A DNA stretch of 64,000 nucleotides from assembly GCA_034670405.1 (NCBI GenBank), contig JAXDDX010000057.1:1721001-1785000 (forward strand), in the 5' to 3' direction. The DNA is from Hoplostethus atlanticus (lineage: Eukaryota; Chordata; Actinopteri; Trachichthyiformes; Trachichthyidae). Shown here piece after piece: positions 1 through 14,449 of the stretch (the stretch's first letter is position 1; each line of letters starts with the position of its first letter). Below the pieces are notes generated by a model. It searched no databases. It was given only the letters and a program-made list of their open reading frames with translations, and was not told where the DNA came from. Made by a program: the position numbers and the translations under genes.

Positions 1-559
1 CAGAAACCCTTTGAGAAACATATGGTGCTCCACTTTTGCCACTGATACCTCCTGCTCTTCGTTCTGTGTGGTGATTTGCCTCGGGGCCTAACAGTAGCAA
101 CACTATTGTCCTGTGAATTTGCTGAAGGCGTCTGATTTAGGGGTGATTAGTGGTGCCATGGGTTAGGGGATTATACCCTCTGGACATACAAGTTTCACAG
201 GGAAAAAACAGCCTCCGGGGAGGCTTTGGTGCCATACTGCATCCAATTTGAAGTAAAGGCAACTGTGGTCATTTGAGACAATTCTTTAGCGCTGAAGGAT
301 CCTGATGAACAAGATTTAAACACTAAGGCTGCTTTGCAGGGTTTCTTGTTTTGGATTTAAAAAAACAGTGCTCTCTCACATATCAGTCACAGCTGTACTA
401 TTCCTCCAGTGTGGACAGTACATTTCCTGAGGGGGCACAGGGCTCTGGTGAGCTAATAGACTGATGCACAATGGATCATTTCACTGAATGCCAAACCATG
501 CAGAAAGAGTCTGGTGAGCGGAGAGGAGAGGAGAGACTAGAGAAAAGATAGGAGACTAG

Positions 560-640
560 ATGAGACAAGGAAAGGAAAGGAAAGGAAAAGAAAGGAAAGG
601 AAAGGCTAGAGAAGAGGAGGAAAAAAGGAGGAACGAAGGA
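560..640. repeat. purine-rich tract, degenerate (GGAAA)n
   Basis: Repeated ggaaag units with interruptions make a nearly pure purine strand. Confidence 0.7.
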
Positions 641-1846
641 GCAGAAAGCATCCCTCTGCAACCCGGAGGGAGTTGTAGCCCTGGAGTCCCTCTGCTCCAC
701 TCAAAAAAACTCACATGAGACAGCACTTTAACAAGTAGAGCTGGACTGACCTACATACAACAAGGCATTATCTGAATAAACACCCTCATTCTTGCTGAGG
801 CTAATTCAACAATCCCGCGAAGCAAATGTGCTGTTTCTCTCCCTTTTGGTCCCCAGCACATTACTGAGTAACTTGTTTGCTATCATGCACTGAAAGGCCT
901 ATTTATCTTGAATGTATCTTGACCTTGAAACTTAGTGGGACATGGAAATAGAAGGTCACACAGCAACTCCCAGAAAACACCGTCGGGAAGTCGTCACAGT
1001 AGCTTCCTGTTCTCTGTAATCCAGTACGTGGTATCTGCTCCACTGCTAGCGATCCGTAGGCGCTATAATCTGACTCACAGGAGGATCGCTCTGGTTCGTA
1101 GACCACCGGCGCCGACGGCAGAGAGCCAGGCATCTCCAGGGAGGAAAGCTCCTGGTCCGCTCCTGTTGAGTCTCTGAACGGATAGGCCTTGACGCATTGA
1201 CATCAGCCTGCTAATCTCCGGGTGTCAGCAGCATCAAAGGAGGGTGTCCAGAGTTATTCTGGGGGAGCTGCGGCCCGACATGGACCACAGGCTATGTTTT
1301 ACCCGAGACACTCTCCACGATGACATGCTGCATTGAGAAAGTGACACCAAGAGGACTTGTCAGTCTGAAGTGTCAGTATTGTCCCTGTAGGATTATTGTC
1401 TCGGCTCGGCTGCTGTGGTATTATATCATAGGCACTATAAGACACACAATCTTCATGCACAGATTTCAGACACTGAACAGTAAAACGGTGTCAGACTCTG
1501 GCCAATAGGAGGAGGAACACATTTCAACAGCATCTTTATCAAGTTAGAATTCGATTTTTACAGCACATTGAAGATGCTCATGGAGAAAGAGAAAAACATT
1601 AAATGGTAGAGTATAATCAGTAACTCTTTTTAAAACCATGATACTTTCAAATATCATATATCAGATGATCCAACGTTACAACAATGAGAGAAATGCAGTT
1701 AGAAGGAGTAGATTAAATGATTTAACTTGCACATATAATAAAGGAATGAAATTGAAAGTTTCAGATTGAGGTGCCCACAGGACCTCCACTAAAAATCAGA
1801 TGAACTATTCATATTTTACACGAAAAAAAAACTCGATCAATAACAT

Positions 1847-1882
1847 ATCATTTTATTGATTGAACACGATCAATAAAATGAT
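1847..1882. repeat. 14-base perfect inverted repeat
   Basis: atcattttattgat at 1847-1860 and its exact reverse complement at 1869-1882, separated by eight bases. Confidence 0.8.
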
Positions 1883-3192
1883 CTTCTTAAATGACTGTGA
1901 GGTTATGGACGACGTTGATTGGGCTGATGTCTGTGCTGCATTGTGGGTGACGTGTCCACATGGTGCAGCAGTGACTGTGCTGGGCATCAGACCAGAAGGG
2001 GTCACTCTGCCACCATCACTTTCCTGTTTCTTCCCTCTTTGCACACCTTTGGGTTGACTGCTCTCATGCAAACCCTGAATGAGCTCAACATGATACGGAG
2101 GGTTTGAAGTACTGAGCGTTAACGTTTTCATATCCCATGGAGAATGAATTTTTAGATTCATTTGCAGTTTTTTCACCTACACTTAGTGAGCTTTTCCAAA
2201 AATCTAACTTCAGCTGCATGCAACTACCCATCTGAGCCACAAGATATGAATAACTTGATCAAAATGTCAGATGGAGACTTATCGTTCAAAGGTCTGGTCA
2301 GCTGCTGTACTGAAACCCAAAGTGACGTAGGCTTATGTACAGTGCAGATCCACATAAACGCAGGTGTCAGTCGCAAAATGACAGTTTTCAATATTATGCA
2401 AACACACACACACACACGAGCACACACACGTTGTCTCAAAAGCACAAAAACACTCACTCATATTCCAATCATCTCTCTTCCGATTGCTCTCCACTCGGCT
2501 GCACCTGCTCCAGTGTCCTCTCCTCCCTTTTCTACCTAGGGGAAGGTGAATGACAAGACTCGGGCACAGAAGAAGGCTCTGATTTGTATTAATTTGCTGC
2601 CGATCTCTGGGGAGAGAGAGCAACCGTGTGCTCCCTCACCCCTCAGCTCCCCCATCACGGCCAGCTATACAGAAACAGGAACTATCCAATCAATCCAACT
2701 CTCCCCAAAGGCTTGTCCAATCAGCCCAAGACCTGACACAGAAATTAATCACTTCTCCATCTCTAACAAACGATGGCACCGAAAGGAAGCACGGCAAGTC
2801 GAGCGTGGTGCTTTGGAAGGATGCGTACGTGCACAGGCACATGCGTGAGCGCAAACACCCACAAATAAACACACGATATTGGAAATGTGAAATTCCATCT
2901 ATTTCAACTTCCTCTGAGTAAATGTATCGACGGCGGTATTGAAACACAATGCAGCACAGCGGACGAACACAAAGGAAATGCTTGCCAGTTGTAAAACACA
3001 CTCACTGTTGGCTTAGTGCGTAGTTACCTTCATTTGGAAGACCATCAAGTCCGATTTTTAATACATTCACTGGAGTGGAGTTGCCATTTTATCTACCTCC
3101 ATAAATACAGATCTTCAAAGGGTCTTTGATCCCAGCGAGGTCTTTCCAACGGGGACAGAGGATGAAGGCCAGTGTTACTAACTCAATGGTAT

Positions 3193-3193
<1 letters not shown>

Positions 3194-3235
<42 letters not shown>
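3194..3235. repeat. (CA)n microsatellite
   Basis: About 21 uninterrupted CA units. Confidence 0.95.
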
Positions 3236-3236
<1 letters not shown>

Positions 3237-6200
3237 GCTAACACAGGCAATTCCATACATTATTGCAATACCATGTGTTGCTGTGCTAAGGATCGGGGGT
3301 AATTGTGCTTGGGAACAGCTTAAAGGGTAATTGCGCGTGGTGTGCTGGGACAGCCCTGTAAGCACCCAGGATAGGGTGTGTGTGTGTTGGGGGTTGGGGG
3401 GGGATTGATCAGTGCTTTGAAGCTGCTTCAGAGCTTCCCCTCCTCCTCATCAACACCCCCCACTGGCATTTGACAGTCTGCAAATCTGGACACTGACCTG
3501 CTCCCAATCTTCCTCTCGCGCTTCGGTGGTGAGGAAGGAACCTCCCTCCCGCACGCCCATTGATCTTTGGATTCATTAATTTAAGAGTCTCCCTTCCTCC
3601 TGCAGTAGCGGTATCAGTTCACTGTTACCGCCATGCAGGTGTGAAGCTATTTGCTCTTAACATAACTTGGTCAGTAAGGCCAGCGGTCGCGGGTGACATC
3701 AGCCCTGGACTCGGATGAAAAGCTTGATCAGGAGCCGCAGCTAAATCTGTCCGTGTGAGGGATTAGCCCTCTGACAGGGGGGCTCAGTTACACCTCTCAG
3801 CATCGACATGGAAGGGGATCTAGGTGTAGGTGTCCCCCTCCATAATCCAATGGCGTGCTGTTGCTCCTATTTTTCTGACCTACATGCATAAGATAAAAAT
3901 TCTATGACATATGGACATTTGACATGACTCTGAAATACCCTTTTTGCAAAAGTGCATCTCTAAAACTCTTTAAAGATAGATCAGGAGAGAATCCTTTTCA
4001 GTGAAGCTAAAAATACATTTGCCTCTAGTTTGAAAGGATGGGATACGGTCCACAAAGCTTGCGAGCAGGCACAAATGATCATTACGGGCATCACAGACAA
4101 ACAAATCCTCACACTCCATTTCCCAAGGCATCACAAGATATTAATGACAGAATTACAATGACAGATGGCTCTGGAAGGAAGCTTGTGGCACTGTAAGGGT
4201 TCTTTGATGTCCAGGTGCTGAAACAAAACAAGATGTCATTTTTTTTTCCATGGACTCTGTGTCTGCTCTCAATGGACTAGATTTACTACAGTTCATTTTC
4301 ACATTTTTCATTACAGTAATAATCCGCAACATTTCTCTGTCGCCTGTTGTTACCCATCACAATAATAATTCAACCTGTACTCAGATCAGGAGGTTTTACA
4401 TGTGCTGTTCTAAACACCCGTGAAAACTTCTGGTGCACAGGAAGTGATGCGTTTTAAGAACTGAGTAGCGATAGCCACCAGACAAAATAAAGAGCGCCAC
4501 CTTCAGAAACTCCAAGGAAAAAGACGTCACAGTACTGGCCACACTATTTGAGAGACAGGTGATCTCTGGGAAGTGCAGTGCAGGAACACCACAGCGATGA
4601 CTGCTTAGCACCAAAGAGGTCACCAAAATCAAAAGGATCTTGCAGATCACCACTTTGACTAACAACATTATCTATCTGGAATAAACACAATCTCTTAATT
4701 GCTGAGTCTTTGTCTTGCTACAGGCGAGACAAGGTAAACTGTCTTCCCCAGTGGCAGCAGATAGATTTTAAGAGAGCCAAAACAGAAAGTGATGCAGGAC
4801 TGACAGGGCCATCTAGCTACGCCTCAACAAGGCCGACAGCCCCTACGATCTTACTGCTTAGCCTCAGGCTGCCCAGCCAACCTCCATCACCCACCCCACC
4901 CCGTGTGTCACTCTGAATGAATGGTGCCCACGGCTGACCCTGCTCTCGCTCTCTTGGAAGCGGCACAGTGCACCCGTCTTCCTCAGATAAAATACATCAC
5001 CTTAGACCTGGATAAGTCAACAAATGATGGCCACGTGAGTTTGTATGGACAGACAGATAAGCGAACAAGGGAGACCTTTCCTTTTAAATGCTTCCTTGAT
5101 CATCAGCATCAGGATGAAGTTGTGTTTCTGCACACTCTGCCTCCACCACCGACTGAACTGAACTGAAGTTAATTGCCAGATTCATATTTAATGAGGACAA
5201 AACAATGTCATATAATAAAAACAGAAAACGTCTGGATAACACAATTTTTGGGGGAGGGCCCAGTCGGGGGCCTGGATTGAACCACTGATCAAATGATTTA
5301 TCAGCTCCAGTGCTATAATTAGGCAGTTGCCTATAATTATAACTAACAGTGGACACGTCTTGAAATATGTGACAACTTTGTTTCTCCTCTCTGTAGGGAT
5401 AAACAAACAGCACACACAAAGGTAGAGGAATCGCGACATGTTCACTTGCCCAGGGCCAGTGACCTGTTGTGCTGATGAACCTTTCCAACCCAAATGAGAA
5501 GTGACATAAAGATGACTTCTCTGTACCTGCGGGCTTCTTCTGCCATTTCCGCTACCAAGAAACAAAAACAGAACACCAAAACATGCAAACACACACACCC
5601 CCTATTCAACCACTTCCACATCAACAGGACGGTGAGATGAAGATGGTCATTTTCCTGCTTTATCCATCCCGTATCCATCAATCACCTCTCCTAAATGGCT
5701 CTGTACCGCACGTATTTCTCCCCGCCCTGCTGATATGCATGCTGGGAGATATTACTCAGGAAAAGGTTGTCTTTTATTCATCAGAGGCCCGTGGCGAAAT
5801 GGCCGCCATCTAGGAATGCACCAACAATGGAGCGGGGAAGGCTACCTCGAGTGCTTTTTACAATTCTCTCGCCACTCGTCTTCTTTTCACTATCGCCGTT
5901 CTTCCTTTTCTCCCTGCTTTGACTTTCCCCGCTGGTTCAAGAACACACCAGACCCGCGGTGCTTGTGTTTGTGCAGACATCAGCTGTTTTTTTTTTTCTT
6001 CTTCTTCGCCTCAGGCAGGGTAAGGAACTAGCGGAGAGACAAACAAAGAGAGAGAGAAAGAGAGAGAGAGAGAGCAAAGACATCCACCTAAAACTAAACC
6101 AGAGAGAGAGAGTATGAATGCCTCCTTCTACCCAACGTCCTTGAGTGCATGTTCCCTCCCTCAGACTCTTTGTGGTCTTCAGCTGTAGGCAGGAGGTGCC

Positions 6201-6798
6201 TGTGATGCCTGATCACAACATGACACTACCTGGACATCGACTGCTCTTTCCAACTGTCTGCACGAGTTATCCTTTCCTCCTCCTCCCTCGTTCAGCGGAC
6301 CCGGTGGTGCGTTCGGGGCTGCCGACTTAAGAGTAATTTAAAAATAGTTAGAGATGGGTGGACCACTTTATCAGCCGACCGCCCTCTATTTTTGATCTCA
6401 TTAAATCATGCTAACTATTATGTAAACTCATTATGTCATTACTGAAAAATGAGTGGGGGGGGGCATAATCTCTCAGAGGACTCTCTTCAAACAAAAAACC
6501 CTGCCAACATGTATTAATACTTTGACCAATTTCAGTTGACACGAGCGAGGAGTCGGCAGCAGTCATGATACCCATATCAGTTATTTTTTTTAATATTCAA
6601 TACCAGCCACTGTTACTAAGATACAATTACCAAACACAGCCATCGGAGCGGTTATCCTCCGAGGCCTGATGTCTTTCATCAAGCTAACCCAAGGAATTCA
6701 GCTTTCCCTGTAACTTTAATCTGTTTTATCTCATCATAGTGCACTGTAGTCGAGAGCACAATGAAGCAGTGACCACAGTGCTCTCCAGTTCCTCTGTC

Positions 6799-6803
<5 letters not shown>

Positions 6804-6884
<81 letters not shown>
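6804..6884. repeat. (GA)n microsatellite, about 40 units
   Basis: About 80 bases of pure GA, the longest dinucleotide run in the window. Confidence 0.95.
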
Positions 6885-6887
<3 letters not shown>

Positions 6888-8113
6888 CCAGTTGACATCA
6901 GATCAGTTGCAGGCAAATTCTCCTGCTTTCACACAGATGCTCAAAATGTAACAAAGTCCCCATGAGAAACCCATACCAAACAGATAGGAAGATATAACGT
7001 TCATCAGCCAACCACAATTAAATCAGGATTAGTGTGCAACACTTGCACAATAATATTTTAGTGAAAGTATTTGGAATAATGCCCAAATATGAGCAATCAC
7101 TTCTAAACCCATTGCTCAGAAATGACATTAAGCCCGCAGAAGAATTTGCTAATAGGTCTGTGTGGAAGGGCTCTGAAGGCCTACTGAAGAGCAGCTGCCA
7201 AAGAAGTTGAGATGACTCATGTAACCATGACCACATTTAATCAGCAGCAGGCTCTGACACAAAGACAATAAGCAGTTCATTAGAGCCACTGTTGAGCCAG
7301 CGGTTTGAAAAACAAAAACAGTAACACACCCAGGCAAGTAAACTCAGTGCGATTTCTCCAGCGTTGAACCCAAGATTTTCCACAGTAGGTTCACACTGGT
7401 GTACAGTATATTTACAATATAATATAATATGAGAGAGATCATTCGTTTGTTTGGTTCGTAACCCTGCAGTGAGTTAATACTAATACTAAACTACCACTAC
7501 TCCCTTAACTACTACTACTAGCAATAACAATAACAATAATAATCAACACAATTTAATCCCAATGGTCGTAACACTTATAATCACAATGATGGTTATGATC
7601 GCCACTTTACTGTAACGATCATTTTCATTATCTTAAGGTGTAGAAAGCGTTTCTAAACGTCACAAAGCGAAAACACTGAAGTCATAATTAGAATTGATAT
7701 AAAAAGAAATACAAAAAAAACCCAAAATAAAACCTACACAAAAAAAACATGAATTTTGTTAGATCAATAGACAAAAGCAAGTCTGTACCGGTAGGTTTTA
7801 AAGAGACTCAGAATACGATACTGACAGCCTGCTGGATCTCCCCTGGCAGGTTGCTTTAAAGCATAGGAACCCTGATGCTGATGACCTTTCACCTTTAGTT
7901 TTCAGTCTACGCTTTGGAAACACTAAAAGGGCCTGAGGAGTGTTTGGAGGCTGTGCTCCGGCTTGTAGGAATTTACACCGTGGATGTGTGTGTCAGAGTG
8001 TATTGATCTGTATGGTGTTGCTTGCCAGGCATGCCTCTCTGTATGGACAGAAGACAAAGAAATACGAGGCAGCATGGCCACTCATACAGTACAGCCTGGC
8101 TAGCAGGCACATT

Positions 8114-8162
8114 TCACACCTCTGTCGCCGTGGAAACGGCATTTCCGGCGACAGAGGTGTGA
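8114..8162. repeat. perfect 17-base inverted repeat (hairpin)
   Basis: Arms 8114-8130 and 8146-8162 are exact reverse complements (tcacacctctgtcgccg and its complement). The 15-base spacer can add a four-pair GAAA/TTTC stem around a CGGCA loop. No flanking transposon body was recognised. Confidence 0.85.
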
Positions 8163-11100
8163 CAACAAACCCACAGCAGAGACAAGAGTTCGCTCACGCC
8201 CTGGCAGCAGGGTAGGAAGACAAAAAGAGACCTTTCCATTTTGCCATGACAAAAAACCCTCTCACTACAGTAATTCTTCAGCGTACAGCTCTCTCTCAAG
8301 TGGAAGCCGCGTGAAAACCAGAATAAAACAAGCATGAATAGTCTGGATCAGAAGATTATTTGCCTCTCTTTGGTTGTTTTTGCTGAGAGACTATACCTAC
8401 CACTCACACCTTTCAATTGCTATTCATTTCTGCTATCGCTCACATCTCCTCTCCGTGATGCGCTGTCTTTGTGTGCTGAATTAGACCCATTGTATGTGGA
8501 AACCTTCGGCGGCCAGTATCATGATCTCCCATCGCTTTTTCCTTTATGCACACAGAAATTCATTTCAATTCTTTTATTAGGGTAGAGCCAGGGATTGCCA
8601 TTACCTGGCCCTTTTGATATAGCAGAATGGAACAAATGAGCATTTATAAAAACACCCTAAATATGTTAACACGATGCTGACACAAAGACAAACATAAGCC
8701 CTTTATGATTAGAAACACTCCTGTTTTGCAGCTGACAAACAATGGCGAGCTTATGTTTGATTTTCCGGACAAAAACACTCGATACTAACTCAGAAATTAG
8801 AACAATATTGCATGGAACTCGTTCAGCCTGTGCCGAGTGCCAACATTTGAAAGCTAGCACATATTGCCATTGTGAATTTGTATCTTGGCCACATGGGAGC
8901 TTGTTTCTGTGAGTTGCCCGTGCGGAGCAGAAGCCCAGGTCTGTTGTAGTGCCAGATGGTTGTTCATTAGATCCTGTGTGTTGTGTGTTTGGTGTGAAGC
9001 GTAGGAGGAGCAGGGCGGATGTGTGTTCCCATCAACAACCAGACTTGCAGTCTGGCTTCCTCCTCAGCGTGAGAAAGTCCCTGGTGAGGAAAATGTTGCT
9101 GGACTGGAGAAGAGGTGGAAGCATCTCCTCTCCTCTTGCTTAAGTCATGCTTTTGCTGATTTAAAACCTCTTAATTTGAAAATCCATATGTTTGATTCCT
9201 TTGACCCAGGAAAGTGCTGTCAATAGGTGAACACAATCATAGCTGCAAACCACAGACCCAGGAGTATAATATAATATTACAGATAGAGCATGGATATACT
9301 CCATTGACAAGCTTTTTGAGCTTTTGCACCATGTCAACTTTATTCTAGACGATTTATGTGTTCTGAATCAGAAAAAAAACCACTCTTATCCTCCTACGAT
9401 TATCCTGGGAAATATCCATAAATAACCTCTTCATCTTTGCCAACTGATTGTCAGTATAGCTATAAATTAGCACGACCTCAAAGACTCATTTATGGCTGTG
9501 GAAGTCTGCGGAGGATGTTTTATTAGAATTATCTAAGGACCTGAGAATACAATATGTAACAGCTGAAAATATTTCATTAAATCTGAGTTCAGATAATAGA
9601 CACACTCACCCTTTATCTACATACCCTTGAGAGTTTGGAAAGGATGAAAAAGGCATGGCTGCCAAATGCTCTCAAATTTGGCATAATATGAGGTGGGAGA
9701 ATGTTCCTGGAAGTTGAATCTTGGCTTAACCACAGCCGTCTTTATAGGGCCGTGGGACAGACAGTATAGAAACACAGAAGCAACACAAATTCAGCGATTC
9801 AAATTCAGATCTAGACAGAAGTCTTTGAATCATGAATTTATTCAACACTTCCTGTTACTGAACGAAATCATACGGTGCACGTCTGGGCTGCTCGTTCATT
9901 TGCTGTATTTGCTGTAGCTGTCATATACCAGAGAATGACAGGACTAAAGATGATGGGAAACAGTAGAATGACTCGTACAGTACATGCTCATAAACATTAC
10001 TGGCTTTCTGCTCAATCTCCCACCCACCCTGTTACGTTCTAGCCCTCAGCCCTCCATGTCTCTTTACATTGCGCAATCTTGCATTATTGTGTTGTGATGC
10101 TGGAGGTTGGTGTGACAGAAACCTGACCTCACCCCTTACAGATGTTGTTGTGGTTCTTTCCCCTCAGGCTGCAGGGGTTCGAACCACAACAACAGCCGCG
10201 AGGTTCACACACTTACATCGAGCTGCATGTGCTGTCAATCTTCTTCTGCTCTCTCTCTCTCCTCCCCCAGCCACATTCACGTCGTCGTATGATCTGCAAA
10301 ACAGAGGGGGATGATTAGAAACTGCACGAGGAAGAGGAACAATTTCAGAAGCAAACAGGTGCTACCAGTAACAAAAGAGTTGATCACATGAAACAATTTT
10401 TTTATCTCTACTTCTCAGTGCACACATCCTTGGCTGGAGAGTACATACCATGCAGCTGCAGTGTATTCAGGCTAGATGCCTTGCACAGACAACTGCAACG
10501 GAAGGGAGACAGATCGGTACCTGGCTTTGTTGATAAGCCCAGCATTAGGGAGGAACAAAAACAACTCTTTCTCCATCCACATCCCCTCTCTATCCCTTTC
10601 TCCCCGTTCACCACGGTCAGGTTCCCTTGCTCCTGTCTTTGCACAAAAGGGTTGCCTTACATCCACACACATTAAAGGCTGTGTTTTTACAAGGCTTTTT
10701 ACCGTATCGTGTGAAAAAAGAGACCAAATAAAGTCCTCAGCCGTTTCTGCTGCACCTGAAAAAAAGCCCTCGAGCTGGCTCAGAAAGGTTGAGTACCCTC
10801 TGCATCATTTCATTATGTTGATAGCGCCTGACATATTCTGATTGTGAGTGTTTTGTTGAAAAGAACAACCAAACCCTGTGAGGCAAATATGTAAAAATAT
10901 GTATAAATATGTACAAAATGCAACAGAGATATTGTCCAAATACTCCCTAAAGTTCCAAATGGCATGTCGCATCTGGAAATATGAACTGGAGTGAGGTACA
11001 AAACTGGTTTAAAAAAATCCAGTACAGTGCAGAGAAAAGAAGCTGGATAGAATAGAAAGAAAATGGTGATGAAGAGGCTCAGATCATGGAAGCCAAAGTC

Positions 11101-13301
11101 TTGTAAAAATGAAGAAGATGAGAGGTCATCTCTCATACTTCGGGGAGCCGGCAGACTGAAGGTCGACTGTTCATTGGCTTCTCTTTCACATATAGATCAC
11201 CCGGGGGTTGCATCTCTGCTATTACACACATACATTAGACACGCAGCTGTACATCTGAGGATTTGAGCTTTTTATTTTCAAGAGTTCAAAGGTTCTTCAT
11301 TTGGAGAGAGATCATCATAACGTCTACTTCATGAAAATGCATTCAACCTTATTATTGTGAAGAGCGGGGTGGCCTGGGCCGATGAAGATACAGGGTGAGC
11401 AAACCATACATAATAACCGGTGAGGTCGTAATCCAACATACATACACGTTGCCCATGTAACCGCTCCACTTACTTCTTTTGAGCTTGAGGTTTCCGCAAG
11501 TGAAGCCCACGATGATGAATAGAAAAACTAATGAAATAATCAGATATCTCATCAGATAAGTGTCTTAACATTTAATCAAGGCTGGCGTACATTTTCCCTC
11601 CCTCTGTCACTCTGATTTGCTCATTTGTTCCCATGTATAATGGGGTATTGTACATTCAATAGCAGATGTACAATTTATTCAATATGAAATTAATACTAGA
11701 TATATTTTGGGAAATCGTACAAGGTTGATCCACAATGTGAACATATGGCGGAGAGATCAATTTCACTACTATCCTGCAGCATTCAGCCTTATTGTAAACA
11801 AACATTAATCTATCAGAAGCCATTCATGCTGAAAGATATTAGCTCCTCTGAGCTTATCTGGGCTTCCCCATTGATCTACTAAATACCACAGCATCAACTT
11901 GTTTGTTTTTTTTGTTTTTTTTTGAGCAGAGGGATTTATACCAAGGTTAAAGGAGATGTGGCCACATCTGATATTGATGGCAGATTCAGGTAAATAAAAT
12001 AAGCCAAACAATCATTTTACCGACAAACTGATCTTTCATTACTATGGTGTGTTGTTGAGATTCAGTCCCAGATAATAAACTCTCTGAGAAAGGAAGATGT
12101 GAACATTAATTTGTATTTATTGAACCAGTTAATGAACTATTCAGGAGAATACCGATATTCTCTGTTTGCTCCATTACTCCTGGTGAACATGAAGCCCCTC
12201 TATGAAGTAAACTAATTAAAAGCACAAATCAAAGTCCTCTGATTTCTATCTTTTATTAGGCTTCGTAGATGTGCCTTTATTACTTTTAGTTGACTTAAAT
12301 AAGACAGAAGAACGTGTTGTTGAAGAAAAATGCATATCTGCATGAATGACAACATTTGGCACATGAAGCAGGAGACAAACAAGCCACAAATCCCTGTTCA
12401 GTTTCACTGTGGTGCGCAGACAACAAACACATTGAAATCACAAGCTAGTAATAAGACTTTGTCATATGAGACCCATAACACAGGGAATTGGAAATGAATA
12501 CTGCTGCAGAAAATGTAGATAAACATTGAATATTAGCTTTAGCCAAAAGAGCCTCTGAGCAGCATTAACGAGCATGGGAAGGGGAATGATGGACCAGGGG
12601 GCATGAAGAGACCGGCCTCCTGGTTTGATGTCATTACAGTTTTCATATCTGTCCCCGAGTGCACGGTGTCCAAACATCAACATGTCTCATGCTCCTGTCA
12701 TTTTATATGGAGGGAAAGAGCTGGAGAAAACACTGGGTGTGCATTGCACTCTGGGATGGCCAGGGAGACCGAATAACATGAATTCAATAATCTGCCTCTT
12801 CTGTGCACCTGATCCGTCTACACATTTCAAAAGAGCATTCGTATTCTACTGCAAGTCAAGTACAAATGACTGAAAAATAAAAGTGGGATTACCAAGATGA
12901 GCAGATTTCTAACCCATATCTGACTGCAGGTACTGACTCAGTTGCATATGGACAGTCCAATACACCGTTTTTAAAGGCTTTGAGTGAGTGTGGAAGGTTG
13001 AAGGTAAATGCACCCCAGCATCATTCATTCCTGCGCTCACAAGGCTGTAACACAGTTTGCGTCTGACCTTCCAGTGTCTCTCTGTGTGCATTGATTGGAG
13101 CTCTGGTTAAGCTTTTATTGCTGATGATGGGTCAGTGGGGGTTCTTTGTTACTTGGTGCTACACCCCCCCCCCAACATTCACACCTATGATTCACCCTCC
13201 AGCCATCAATATTCCCATGACCCTCTCCAACAAACCCTCCACTCAGCTACATAGGTCAGGCCAGGCTAATGCTAATGCAATTTTGCATAATCAATATCTT
13301 T

Positions 13302-13329
13302 TTCTTTTTTGTTGTTGTTGTTGTTGTTG
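13302..13329. repeat. (TTG)n microsatellite
   Basis: Run of TTG units after a T-rich stretch. Confidence 0.8.
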
Positions 13330-14169
13330 AAAAAAATCAGTGTACAGATCTGGGTGTGAACACCACCCAAGCCACCACCCACCATCCAGCCCTCGAATGC
13401 CTCCTCACCGCCAGGGGTGTTTACACTGGCAGCAGCCGATTGAGAATCGATGCAGGGCTCATTGCTCTGAGGCTGCAAAGGACAACAGACAAGGACATCT
13501 TGGTAAATGAAGATAATTCGGCAGCCTTGGTCTTATCTATTTGTTCCTGTCTCCGTATCCAATTTGGCAGTGATACAATACACAGGGAATACAGGGATGA
13601 GTCCTCTTTTATTCCCACAAATTCAACAGAGCAGGGTTTCTGAGTTGTTGTTTTTTTACCTGGATGTTGTGAGCCTCGACATCATTCAACATGGAGTTTC
13701 TCTGTCAGCAATGACCTTTGTAGAAAATCATTTTTTTTTTCATTCCTATTGAGGCCAGGCAGGCAAGCGGCTTATGAGATGTTGCTCTTCGCTAGGTTCA
13801 GCTAAGAGGGTGGTCACCTGTGACTTGACTGACAGATAGTGAAGGCCCATGGGGACCTGGGTAGGTAGTTGGGAAGGGAAGGACTGTCTGCCGGTTTGGA
13901 AGACCTTCCCCTCCCTTTTTCCTGCCTCCTCTCTTTTGTGTCGCACCACCCAGTGAGTAAGAGGGAATTTCAGAGCGCCTGCAGCGGAGAGATGAGTGCC
14001 ACAGATAAACAGTCCAGGTGAGAGAGCTGATCCCTCCGTCACGCCTCACAGGCACACAGCACAATTGAGATTTCTTAACTGTCTGGCAAGATAAAAGGCA
14101 AGCCTGTTGACTTCGATTTTTTTCACCATCCTCCATGCTTAATGCCTGCCTAGTGGTCAAAATACATTG

Positions 14170-14206
14170 TATATATACTATATATATATATATATATATA
14201 TATATT
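14170..14206. repeat. (TA)n microsatellite
   Basis: Nearly uninterrupted alternating TA. Confidence 0.9.
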
Positions 14207-14397
14207 ACTTTACAGTAAACTGGATCATTTTCTGCCATCTTAAAGCTTTTTTTTTTAAAACATAGAACAACATAAAAAACAACATAACATAACATAAAAT
14301 TGACTTTTATGTTGAAGATGAATTCATCACTGATATTGTGCAAGCAAAAACAGGACAATTACCTACATCTACCATAGCTTGACTTGTCCCACACACT

Positions 14398-14402
<5 letters not shown>

Positions 14403-14445
<43 letters not shown>
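14403..14445. repeat. (CA)n microsatellite
   Basis: About 21 CA units after a short GCGC start. Confidence 0.95.

Positions 14446-14449
<4 letters not shown>

Noticed and set aside
5314-5341. Imperfect inverted repeat around tataattaggca
   Set aside because: AT-rich and imperfect; expected by chance at this length.
13798-14358. 186-codon minus-strand frame in the intergenic part
   Set aside because: It passes through a (TA)n giving an Ile-Tyr run, has no domain and no splice-consistent neighbours; judged a chance frame.
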